7,854 nt of DNA from Planctomycetaceae bacterium (GTDB lineage: Bacteria; Planctomycetota; Planctomycetia; Pirellulales; Thermoguttaceae). Position 1 is the stretch's first letter; the number at the start of each line of letters is the position of its first letter. A program made the position numbers and the translations under genes. Shown piece by piece: positions 1-6,848 of this stretch. Where the stretch lies: assembly GCA_031257725.1 (NCBI GenBank), contig JAIROD010000585.1:1-7854 (forward strand), in the 5' to 3' direction. Under the pieces are notes generated by a model. The model saw only the letters and a program-made list of their open reading frames with translations. It had not been told where the DNA came from and searched no databases.

Positions 1-173
1 GGGACAACATATTGGTAGAAAGCGATTACGATTAAAAATGTTCGTCCCGTTAGGGACGATATGTTGGTAAAATCAGGAATCAATCAATAAATCTTACCAA
101 TATTGCATCCCTACGGGATGTGGATTTTTTTAATTACATTTTTTCTACCAATAAGGCGTCCCTATCGGGACGG
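1..173. repeat. Four REP-like palindromic repeats in nested inverted order
   Basis: Four copies of one unit are visible. In the forward sense the unit reads TTYTACCAAT, a few variable bases, then a hairpin CGTCCC-loop-GGGACG. Copy 1 (1-21) and copy 2 (41-72) are inverted; copy 3 (92-123) and copy 4 (142-173) are forward. Hairpin stems are 43-48/53-58, 106-111/115-120 and 157-162/167-172; copy 1 is cut by the window edge inside its hairpin. The tail of copy 1 (11-21) is a perfect 11-bp complement of copy 4 (142-152). The tail of copy 2 (61-70) pairs over 10 bp, with one G-T, with copy 3 (94-103). The arrangement resembles the BIME clusters formed by bacterial REP sequences. No gene overlaps it. 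Confidence 0.85.
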
Positions 174-216
174 AAAAATTCAGGAACACAACCAAACTAC
201 TGAATAAATACGTTTT

Positions 217-290
217 TTTTTTACCCCCCCTGCCCCTCCGAAGGAGGGGAATAATTCCCCTCCTTCGGAGGGGCTAGGGGTGGTAAAAAA
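217..290. repeat. Long imperfect palindrome (MITE-like hairpin)
   Basis: Two arms of about 34 bases (217-250 and 256-290) are inverted copies. The inner 17 bp (233-249 with 257-273) are perfect; outward there is one bulged base (275) and one C/T mismatch (226/281), then an A/T-rich end (217-222 with 285-290). Each 17-base inner arm is itself a small hairpin, CCCCTCC-GAA-GGAGGGG. It lies downstream of the 403-2442 gene. The T run is at the 5' side and the A run at the 3' side on both strands, so it does not look like a normal intrinsic terminator. A small non-coding repeat copied around the genome is the likeliest reading. Confidence 0.85.
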
Positions 291-402
291 TAAACTTCAA
301 TCTCCGAAAAATTCCACTGATATATTCCACTGTTTTTTTATTTTGACCATCTCTTTTTTTACAAATACTTTATAGGAACGATAGGGACTAATAATTGAAC
401 GG

Positions 403-2442
403 TTATTTTTTTCGTAATTGTTCGAGTAGTCCGGGAATTTTGTCTTGTAATTTATCGATACCGCGTTGGAGTAGCGGATCAAGTTGTTGTTGCGGAATTT
501 GTTCCGGCGGACGGTTTTGGAGCAATGATTGAATAGCCGGCGATTTCAGAAAATTGTTAAGCCGTTGTTGATCTTTCGGTGAAAGTTTGGAAAGTTGCGA
601 TTGAACCAACCGGTCAATCGGAACACCGGAAAGTTGCGCAATTCGTTGTTCCCATTGTGTTCGCGACGTATCAATTTCTTTTATCATCGGGTCAAGTTTT
701 TCTTGTAACACGATATTTAATGTTTCGGTTCCTTTATTGGCTTCTTCAAGAACGAGTTGTTCCGCTTTCCGGCACAGCTCCTCCCATTGCTTTTGAATCA
801 ACGCCTCGATTCGCGGACGAATTACATCGGCAATATTACTTTTAAAAACATAAATAGGTTCGGAGCGTGTTCCGCTCACAAGAATGTTTGCTGTGAGCGT
901 GTCCGCCGAATCGAATAATTGCTGCAAAATCTGTTGTAATTCCCGATATTGCTGTTTTGCAGGCAAAATTGCGGAAAGCCGGATATTGGACTGAGTGATT
1001 TGAATTTCTCCGGACAGTGTTTCACCCTGTAACAACACGACACCGTCTAATCTGGATATTCCCGGTGAAACGTTAATTGCCAACTTCTCCGAATCTCCTA
1101 AAATCCGTTCCGGTAATTGATACTTCGGACAACAAACAATCATTTGATCTTCGTTGTTTTCTCCAATCCGGTCAATCTGAATTGTTACGTAAATATTCGG
1201 AACGCGGTCAGGATGGACAACCGCCTGAATCTGTTCTTCGGTAACATTATTAACGTCCGGCAGAACGGGCGATGCCGGAATTCCCGAACCGGAAAAACAA
1301 AATTGCGCAACTGTCGGTGAAAAACCAAGTGTTGCCGGTTGCGCTAAATTTTTCACGGTTCCGTTAAAATAAACCGGAACTGCACCGAAAAGAACCAGTC
1401 CTGTCAAATTGGTTGTTTCGATAAGAAGTTCCGGACGTGCGTCCAACACGGTCAGATGAATATTTTCGCCGCGAAATTGTTTCGGCGGCGTAAAACCAAA
1501 GTGATCGTAAATCGAAACAGTATTATCGCCCGCCTCAACCGGAACCAATAAAGACCGCACCCAATTGCCCCACGTAACTGTTTTTTTCCATTGTTCTTTA
1601 ATTTCCCCGCCAATTAATGATTCAGAAAGTTGTTCGGTGTTAATATTCGGAACTTGCAAATTTTTGATTCTGTTACGATCATACTGAGCGGCATTGACCA
1701 ACAATTGATAATCGTTTTGCGCCGATGATTTTAACTTTGTAACATCTTCCAGTAATTGCCGGATACCGAGATCGGTTTCTTCCAATTCTTTGAGAAGTTC
1801 GTTGATCCATTGAAGTTGATCGTTGGTATTTTTCGCGTTTTCCGTTAATCCCTTAATATTTTGAAATCGTTGTTTAATGAGATTGGCGGCAGCTTCAAAG
1901 CGTTCAACTTCGCGCGGCCAACGTTGTTTCAAATCGGCAAGCAATTGCGATGTTTCCAATTGTTGCAACAGATTTTTTGCCGCGTCTTCCGGTTTTTCAG
2001 TAAAAAACGCCGACCAGTCGAGGTTACCGATTGATTTTAATTCTTGGGGAATCTGATTTTTCAACTTGCTCCACAACCGGTTTGGAATCAATTCCAGTCC
2101 GTCCGCGCCGTCAATCGTAACCTGAATACCTTCCGCATTCAGTTCGGAAAGCCGAAAATATCGATACAAAATATCGTCATTTCCCTGAGCAACAATTTTT
2201 TCCACTCGAAATAATTCACGATTCGGCGATTGGGAATCGCAAAGGCGGACGTTACCGACAACAACACATCTGTTTTGCCAATCCGTCCGAACCGAACCAA
2301 TTTCGGCGGTTACACCGGTATGACGTTGAATATTGGAGCGGAGTTGCCAACGGATCAGTTCATTCTGTCCCCACCAAATGATTACAATAATCAAAAGGAG
2401 AACAATCAATCGCGGAATAATACGAGACCAACGAATAATCAT
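403..2442 (-). CDS. Membrane-anchored periplasmic protein, TIGR03545-like
   Basis: The 679-residue protein begins with a short positive stretch and one hydrophobic helix (about residues 9-25, rich in L, I and V, ending WWGQN), which I read as an inner-membrane anchor with the rest in the periplasm. Residues 40-120 resemble an AsmA-like beta region (TGVTAEIGSVRTDW, then VVGNVRLCD). Residues about 150-260 are highly charged and probably coiled coil. About 325-560 returns to beta-rich sequence, and the last 120 residues are helical and rich in Q, L and K. Layout and N-terminus match my memory of TIGR03545, an uncharacterised family of outer-membrane bacteria often paired with a second gene; no such partner is visible here. 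The ATG at 2442 has no clear Shine-Dalgarno but is placed correctly before the anchor. Function is unknown; an envelope role is inferred. The family name is less sure than the gene. Confidence 0.88.
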   Translation of the reverse strand: MIIRWSRIIPRLIVLLLIIVIIWWGQNELIRWQLRSNIQRHTGVTAEIGSVRTDWQNRCVVVGNVRLCDSQSPNRELFRVEKIVAQGNDDILYRYFRLSELNAEGIQVTIDGADGLELIPNRLWSKLKNQIPQELKSIGNLDWSAFFTEKPEDAAKNLLQQLETSQLLADLKQRWPREVERFEAAANLIKQRFQNIKGLTENAKNTNDQLQWINELLKELEETDLGIRQLLEDVTKLKSSAQNDYQLLVNAAQYDRNRIKNLQVPNINTEQLSESLIGGEIKEQWKKTVTWGNWVRSLLVPVEAGDNTVSIYDHFGFTPPKQFRGENIHLTVLDARPELLIETTNLTGLVLFGAVPVYFNGTVKNLAQPATLGFSPTVAQFCFSGSGIPASPVLPDVNNVTEEQIQAVVHPDRVPNIYVTIQIDRIGENNEDQMIVCCPKYQLPERILGDSEKLAINVSPGISRLDGVVLLQGETLSGEIQITQSNIRLSAILPAKQQYRELQQILQQLFDSADTLTANILVSGTRSEPIYVFKSNIADVIRPRIEALIQKQWEELCRKAEQLVLEEANKGTETLNIVLQEKLDPMIKEIDTSRTQWEQRIAQLSGVPIDRLVQSQLSKLSPKDQQRLNNFLKSPAIQSLLQNRPPEQIPQQQLDPLLQRGIDKLQDKIPGLLEQLRKK

Positions 2443-2532
2443 TTAGGTATTCAAAATATAAAAAATTGTTATTGTTTCAGAAAAAAAAATATTCTTGGGA
2501 ATCTCTAAAAATACAAATTTCACCATGCAATG

Positions 2533-2562
2533 CCTAGCGTTCACAGGCTGGTTGTTAAATTT
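2533..2562 (+). repeat. Dispersed repeat, copy A
   Basis: The segment starting CCTAGCGTTCAC, followed by one variable base, GGCTGGTTG and a TAA/ATTT tail, recurs in the same orientation at 7353-7381, about 4.8 kb away. Within the first 26 bases I count only two mismatches. Both copies lie in gaps between minus-strand genes, upstream of a gene start. Copy A is followed by extra structured sequence up to 2634 that copy B lacks. Confidence 0.75.
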
Positions 2563-2634
2563 GGTAGATTGAAGGTAGGTAACCGTAGGTGAACGCCATG
2601 GGTGAAAACCCTTTGGTGAAACATCAACCTACCT
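2537..2634 (-). promoter_or_regulatory. Interleaved-stem element with a possible leader ORF
   Basis: Two exact 8-bp complementary pairs are visible: GCGTTCAC (2537-2544) with GTGAACGC (2589-2596), and AGGTAGGT (2573-2580) with ACCTACCT (2627-2634). They interleave, so they form either a pseudoknot or two mutually exclusive stems. Between them lies a small hairpin, GGGT-GAAA-ACCC (2600-2611), closed further by CCA/TGG (2596-2598 with 2614-2616). Read on the minus strand, an ATG at 2599 opens a 14-codon ORF (MAFTYGYLPSIYQI, stop at 2555-2557) with AAGGG about nine bases upstream. This layout would suit a leader attenuator 113 bases before the ATG of the TIGR03545-like gene. It could equally be a dispersed repeat with no regulatory role. 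The base pairing is seen; the function is a guess. Confidence 0.35.
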
Positions 2635-2871
2635 CTGAATTATTCACGTGAACAAGAATCACATAAAATATCGTAACTATTCAGTCGTGCATTTTACGTT
2701 TGATGAATTGAATTTGTTGAGCAGTCCATTTTTTCGCCACCTTCCGGTTGCAGCACTAAAAATTGCTCTGAAGGCGGTTCTGAAAACAGCCGTCATGGAA
2801 CACGCGATCCCCCTAATCGTCGCACCCACACAACAAACACTCCCCATGCGAACTTGTTACTCGCCGCAACT

Positions 2872-2895
2872 AAAAAGTGTTGTTCCATGCGGAAC
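2872..2895 (-). terminator. Weak candidate terminator after metallopeptidase gene
   Basis: Beginning 13 bases past the stop codon on the minus strand there is a hairpin GTTCC-GCAT-GGAAC (2882-2895), followed after a five-base gap by five T residues (2872-2876). The stem is short and the T run is displaced, so this is only a candidate. Confidence 0.3.
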
Positions 2896-2907
2896 GGAAT
2901 TGTTACC

Positions 2908-4077
2908 TTATTTTTTAATTTTAATTTTAGCTCCCGGTTTTTCACTTTGGGGCGGCTCTGTTGTTGTTAACTCTGTCCATATTTGACGCGTTAGATGTTC
3001 TGTCATTAAATGTTTATAAAAATAGACCCATGTGTTTGAATCTTTCGGTTTTTTATATTCCTCTTCGCCATTAGGACGATTATCTCCAACACCGCGTCCG
3101 TCGTCTGAAGATCGCGTCGTTCCGGGAGGATAACCAAGATAATGATGAACAACATCGTCTATTTGATGTAACCATTCATGTAACTCCATCTCGCCCCACA
3201 ATTCATTTTTAAACGGATAATTTGTCCCCCATGGAACCATCATATAACCCGCTCCGTTCAACTCATGTAAACGTCCATACATCGCCGCCGTAAACGGACT
3301 GTTAAGATTAGGTCCATCGCCGCCTCGACATTTAATGTATGCTATTACGGTATCAATTTTTTTTGCAAACGAATGTTTTTTAAACTCCTTACCAATTTCA
3401 CGAGGTCCGATTGGAAATCCATTTTCCGAAAAAACCAAATTGACATCGGTCAAAGGTTCGTTTATAAGAATCGTATTAAACTCAAGCAACAATAAACCGC
3501 TTGACCATGCAAAAACTAAATCGCGAAATCCTGCTAACTCTTTTCCAATTGTCGTCAGATCTTTTTCCGTGAAAATTTTGTGATACTTTGTAACATTTCC
3601 ATCTTGATCTTTTCTTTCGGCTTTTACTTCCTTGTAGATAATAACAAGAACATTCCAAACTTTTGCTTTTGTCGGGTCAACGTTACATTGCACTCTCGGA
3701 CGCAGCGTCTTAATATGAGTTCGCGCTTCGCTTCGTTGTTCTTCTGTGCAAGTTGTTCTGTCGAGAACTCGTTCCCAGTATGTCAGCGATTGAGCGATAT
3801 AACCATTCGTTTCTGCTTCAATAGCAAGATTTTTTGTTGGCTCATACTCTAAAGTTTCGGGTTTAGCCGCCCAATCGTCAGAGGTGCATTCGGCGACAGG
3901 AAAACTTAATGTCGTCAAAGGCGGTATTGTCAACGTTTCGTTTGACGCTGTCGAATTGTTACTCTCGTCGGCAGCCAACACCAACGATGAAAATGAGTAA
4001 GACTGAAAATGCAGTTGCGAAAAAGAAATTACAAGTCCGGTTAAAATTATAAGACTCGCATTCAAATACGTTTTCAT
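2908..4077 (-). CDS. Exported protein with HEWLH zinc-metallopeptidase motif
   Basis: From the ATG at 4077 the product is 389 residues. It starts with MKTYLNASLIILTGLVISF, a Sec signal peptide with a likely cleavage after VLA near residue 35, so it should act outside the cytoplasm. Residues 299-304 read LHEWLH, an HExxH zinc-binding motif with Glu as the presumed general base, followed by QIDDVVHHYLGY; one of the His or Asp residues there may be the third ligand. A Trp/Tyr/Gly-rich segment (AGYMMVPWGTNYPFKNELW, about 276-294) precedes the motif. The middle contains a few Cys that could form disulphides. The tail is basic (KIKIKK). I chose 4077 because GGAG lies six bases upstream and the signal peptide begins there; ATG 4089 and TTG 4107 are in-frame alternatives. 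I do not recognise the family; peptidase activity is inferred from the motif and export signal. No accessory gene sits beside it. Confidence 0.88.
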   Translation of the reverse strand: MKTYLNASLIILTGLVISFSQLHFQSYSFSSLVLAADESNNSTASNETLTIPPLTTLSFPVAECTSDDWAAKPETLEYEPTKNLAIEAETNGYIAQSLTYWERVLDRTTCTEEQRSEARTHIKTLRPRVQCNVDPTKAKVWNVLVIIYKEVKAERKDQDGNVTKYHKIFTEKDLTTIGKELAGFRDLVFAWSSGLLLLEFNTILINEPLTDVNLVFSENGFPIGPREIGKEFKKHSFAKKIDTVIAYIKCRGGDGPNLNSPFTAAMYGRLHELNGAGYMMVPWGTNYPFKNELWGEMELHEWLHQIDDVVHHYLGYPPGTTRSSDDGRGVGDNRPNGEEEYKKPKDSNTWVYFYKHLMTEHLTRQIWTELTTTEPPQSEKPGAKIKIKK

Positions 4078-4083
4078 TTTTTT

Positions 4084-4087
4084 CTCC
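4084..4087 (-). promoter_or_regulatory. Ribosome binding site selecting start 4077
   Basis: GGAG lies six A residues upstream of the ATG at 4077 on the minus strand. The upstream in-frame ATG (4089) overlaps this site and the TTG (4107) has no comparable one, which favours the internal start and a signal peptide beginning MKTYL. Confidence 0.6.
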
Positions 4088-4298
4088 ATGGCAATAGCGG
4101 CACTCAAAGAAATAAATTAGAAATTGTCGGCAAATTCAAAATATTTCAAATAGCGAATAAACTATTGACGTTTTTTTAATTTTTAAATTTTTAGTTTGTA
4201 ATTTGTAATTTTTCAGCAGAATTTTTTTTCTAATAAAAAAATTACAATTTTACGTTTTAATATTGAGAATCTCTCATAATTCAAACGTTACCGAAAAC

Positions 4299-4366
4299 TT
4301 AACGGCGTGGGCTTACCCCGCGTTGTTGGACTTAACTCCCAAACACGGGGTAAACCCCGTCGTTAA
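4299..4366. repeat. Composite inverted repeat with GGGGTAAACCCC-type hairpins
   Basis: TTAACG (4299-4304) and CGTTAA (4361-4366) bound an imperfect inverted repeat. The right arm holds a perfect hairpin ACGGGG-TAAA-CCCCGT (4345-4360). The left arm holds a similar one, GCG(T)GGG-CTTA-CCCCGC (about 4305-4321), with one bulged base. The arms can pair with each other as one long stem or fold separately. There is no T run, so it is probably a dispersed intergenic palindrome rather than a terminator. Confidence 0.75.
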
Positions 4367-4396
4367 CTATTAACTATTAGCTAATAGGTTTAAAAT

Positions 4397-4429
4397 AAAA
4401 AATTGAATTAATGAGAGACATCCTAATTC
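4397..4429 (-). terminator. Weak candidate terminator after radical SAM gene
   Basis: Beginning about ten bases after the stop codon on the minus strand, GAATTA (4424-4429) and TAATTC (4405-4410) can pair around a 13-base loop. Two bases later come six T residues (4397-4402). The position is right, but the stem is short and AT-only. Confidence 0.3.
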
Positions 4430-4439
4430 CCTGAATCAA

Positions 4440-6644
4440 TCAAATTTCTTTCCGAAACGCTGCGATGGAAAATCGGCTGGAAAGATAGAGTTCGACCACC
4501 ACCAACCAAGGACGCTGCAACAAAATCACCGCGCAATGAATAAATCGTCGGTGTTTTAAGTTGTCTAAGGCGTTTGTCCGCCAAAGGTTGACACGCCGCC
4601 GCAACCGAACGCAACTACAGGAAAGTTCCTCATATCGGGCAAGTAATTTTTCACGGACAAATTGATCCGTTTTGTAAAGGAGTGAGGGATCCGGCGGCAT
4701 TTTGTCCAGTTCGGTGAGATAACTTTCTATTTCATCGACAACCGTTTCCAAATCACGGGCGTTGCGTTTTTCATACGGATTCATTGTCGATGCTAAGGTC
4801 ATACTGATATTGTGAAGCCGGTTCGCGGTTACGGAAAGAGTGTTACGGATTTCCTGAACGGCATCGTCGTACCGTCCGCTCCAATTGCATTCGGCGACAC
4901 GTTGTTGTAACGAATTCCACCGCAGTTTCAACTGCGCCAGCGGCGCCCAATGCCGTAACCGGAGAAAACGGCGTGATAACGCAACTCTCGGCAATTCCAT
5001 AACTTCCTGATTGGCAATGACTTCGGTTTCCGGTTCCTTGCCGGGAACGTAATTTCGTGTCAAAAACCAAATTTCTTGAAACTCAAAAAACAACTTAATA
5101 TAGGAACCGCTGTCGAGTATAAAATCTTTAAGCCAACGCCAACCGAAACGGAAAATATGTTCTATCGGCATTCCGGGACGACGATCCAACCGATCTTTCT
5201 GACGGAAAAAACCGGTCATCATGGGATGTGTTCCCGAAAACACGCCGGAATAACGATACCAAATCAGATTCCAGAACATCAGCCAATAATGTTCTTTCGG
5301 CAAACGGCGTAAAATATTGGTACAGTGTTCTTTGGTGTAAAATTCACTGTAAGCGAGTTGGGCGGCGGCTTTCCATTCACCCGGTTTCATTTTCGGATGC
5401 GGAAACGTTTCATGGAACGAATCATATTTATTCAAATCAGGATCAATCGGATCGCCGCGCCGAACCATTTCAAGGTGATCCACCGAACCGGGCAACGGTG
5501 TCATCATGAAAAACGATGCCAGATCAACTCCGACATGATCACGGAGAAAAACAACATCACGCCGCACCGATTCCAACGTATCGTTCGGAAAACCGATAAT
5601 GTATCCGACATGAACGATAATACCGATTTCCTGCCAACGCCGAACCATTTCGCGATATTGATCCACATGATTTTGTGTTTTTCCTGCTGCCGCGATATTT
5701 TCAGGGTTCACACTTTCCATGCCGATAAAAACCATTCGGCAACCGGCACGTTGGGCTTTCTCCACGAAATGGGGGATTTTGCTGGCTTGCGTATCGATTT
5801 GCATCATAAAACTGACATTTTTTCCCTCATCCGCCATTTCGGCAAGACCATCGAAAATTGTTTCCCAATGGGCGCTTCGGGCAAAATTGTCGTCGGTAAA
5901 AAAGAAATTTTTGACTCCTTTTTCATAATTACTCCGAACAGTTGCCAGAACTGTTTCGGAAGAACGGCAACGCATTTTACGTCCCTGAATATTGATGACC
6001 GTACAAAAAGTACAGCCGTAAGGACAACCGCGTGAGGAGTCAATTGTTGCCCATTTCGCACCGAAATGGTCGATGTAATCCGGATCGGCTTGCGGCGGCG
6101 GGGATTTAGACAAATCGGGTGCTTTGGGAAAACGGTAAATCGGTTTCAAGGTTCCCTGAATCGCATCGTTAAAAAGATTTTCCATCACACCGGGAGTTTC
6201 CGCTTCACCGGCAATGAGACTAACTCCATGATTGATAAGGTGTTGCAATTCCGGCGACGGTTCTTCAAACAAGGCGAGAACGCCTGTAACGTGAAATCCG
6301 CCGATCATCACGTCAACACCGAGATTTCGAAATCGGAGAGCAATATCGGATGCACGCGGAAACTGATTCGACTGAACTCCGACAATTCCAACCACAACAC
6401 GGGTTTCAGGATCACGATTTCGGGCTGCGAGTTTTTCAAAGGGAATCCGTTGGACATTGTCGTCGTAGGATTCCAAAGAGATATCAATATTGGGAAATGG
6501 TTGTGCGGCAATTATCGAGTTTGTCAAACTTTTGAGAACCGCAAGCGAATTAGAAGGCACCACGCCTTTGATCCAACGCAGAACATATCCATCATCATCA
6601 TACCGCGAAGGAACAATATAAACGATTGAAAGTTTCTTAATCAT
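4440..6644 (-). CDS. B12-binding-domain radical SAM protein with C-terminal extension
   Basis: From the ATG at 6644 the product has 734 residues. Residues about 1-185 form a Rossmann-like cobalamin-binding region (VVVGIVGVQSNQFPRASDIA, then GVDVMIGGFHVTG); the DxHxxG lower-ligand motif is absent, as in many radical SAM relatives. The radical SAM core follows, with CPYGCTFC giving Cys207, Cys211 and Cys214 for the 4Fe-4S cluster that cleaves S-adenosylmethionine. Further core signatures are FFFTDDNF and FIGMESVNPE, and IIGFPND follows. Residues about 415-540 are Trp/Tyr/Phe-rich. The last 180 are charged and helical, ending in a hydrophobic stretch (CAVILLQRPWLVVVELYL). The substrate is unknown; relatives methylate, cyclise or rearrange unreactive carbons. 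An in-frame ATG at 6722 exists, but it lies at the -35 box of a good promoter, so 6644 (MIKKLSIVYIVPSR) is preferred. It stands alone, without an operon partner. Confidence 0.93.
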   Translation of the reverse strand: MIKKLSIVYIVPSRYDDDGYVLRWIKGVVPSNSLAVLKSLTNSIIAAQPFPNIDISLESYDDNVQRIPFEKLAARNRDPETRVVVGIVGVQSNQFPRASDIALRFRNLGVDVMIGGFHVTGVLALFEEPSPELQHLINHGVSLIAGEAETPGVMENLFNDAIQGTLKPIYRFPKAPDLSKSPPPQADPDYIDHFGAKWATIDSSRGCPYGCTFCTVINIQGRKMRCRSSETVLATVRSNYEKGVKNFFFTDDNFARSAHWETIFDGLAEMADEGKNVSFMMQIDTQASKIPHFVEKAQRAGCRMVFIGMESVNPENIAAAGKTQNHVDQYREMVRRWQEIGIIVHVGYIIGFPNDTLESVRRDVVFLRDHVGVDLASFFMMTPLPGSVDHLEMVRRGDPIDPDLNKYDSFHETFPHPKMKPGEWKAAAQLAYSEFYTKEHCTNILRRLPKEHYWLMFWNLIWYRYSGVFSGTHPMMTGFFRQKDRLDRRPGMPIEHIFRFGWRWLKDFILDSGSYIKLFFEFQEIWFLTRNYVPGKEPETEVIANQEVMELPRVALSRRFLRLRHWAPLAQLKLRWNSLQQRVAECNWSGRYDDAVQEIRNTLSVTANRLHNISMTLASTMNPYEKRNARDLETVVDEIESYLTELDKMPPDPSLLYKTDQFVREKLLARYEELSCSCVRLRRRVNLWRTNALDNLKHRRFIHCAVILLQRPWLVVVELYLSSRFSIAAFRKEI

Positions 6645-6693
6645 TTTGTACTCACTAAAAAACGAGGAAACTTCTATCAAACAAATTTGCAAA

Positions 6694-6722
6694 ATTATAC
6701 ACCGCAAACACAATTCCAACAA
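6694..6722 (-). promoter_or_regulatory. Sigma70-type promoter of the radical SAM gene
   Basis: On the minus strand TTGTTG (6717-6722) is followed by a 17-base spacer and a perfect TATAAT (6694-6699). Transcription would start near 6687, leaving a leader of about 43 bases before the ATG at 6644. The position also argues against translation starting at 6722. The -35 box matches the consensus in only its first three bases. Confidence 0.55.
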
Positions 6723-6848
6723 GACCGATTTTCATACTTTAAATTTCAATAAGTCACCGCCCCAAAACCTTTTACCTCTAATTTATCCCCTTAATCTCTA
6801 TTGTCTCCCCAATGTTCCTAATAAAATAATGAGACCCAAAGGATTGTC

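Larger units (their letters stand above)
2443..2907. other. Intergenic gap with structured repeats, no convincing gene
   Basis: This 465-bp gap separates the metallopeptidase stop from the start of the TIGR03545-like gene. It holds the structured element at 2533-2634 and a possible terminator at 2872-2895. Bases 2443-2530 are AT-rich and probably carry the promoter of the downstream gene, but I found no convincing -35/-10 pair. Between 2648 and 2907 the plus strand is open from a GTG codon. It has no ribosome site and runs 79 bases into the end of the minus-strand gene, so I do not call it a gene. Confidence 0.6.
4078..4439. other. AT-rich intergenic gap with inverted repeats
   Basis: This 362-bp gap lies between the radical SAM stop and the metallopeptidase start. 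Besides the composite repeat (4299-4366) it contains an exact 14-bp palindrome, CTATTAGCTAATAG (4374-4387). It also contains an AT-only inverted pair based on TTGTAATTTTT and AAAAATTACAA (about 4203-4250) and a weak terminator candidate at 4397-4429. The promoter of the metallopeptidase gene should be in 4090-4250, but the composition is too AT-rich for me to single out one pair of boxes. I see no ORF worth calling. Confidence 0.6.

Noticed and set aside
1..173. CRISPR array
   Set aside because: The repeats are in both orientations, spacing is uneven, units are diverged, and they carry paired tails; no cas gene is present.
217..290. Bidirectional intrinsic terminator
   Set aside because: The T run precedes and the A run follows the hairpin on either strand, so no U tail follows the stem except as part of it.
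2443..2530. Promoter for the TIGR03545-like gene
   Set aside because: A TATATT box is present, but no acceptable -35 hexamer lies at 16-18 bases; the AT-rich context makes such boxes cheap.
2908..4107. Metallopeptidase start at TTG 4107
   Set aside because: The GGAG site six bases before ATG 4077 and the signal peptide beginning there fit better.
5325..6035. 236-codon plus-strand ORF
   Set aside because: It lies wholly opposite the radical SAM core, which has clear catalytic motifs; its translation looks like an antisense shadow.
6066..6629. 187-codon plus-strand ORF
   Set aside because: Antisense to the cobalamin-binding region of the radical SAM gene, with no recognisable domain or ribosome site.
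4440..6722. Radical SAM start at 6722 (26 extra residues)
   Set aside because: That ATG sits at the -35 box of a good promoter, and the extra residues (MLELCLRCII...) do not match a family start; MIKKLSIVYIVPSR at 6644 does.
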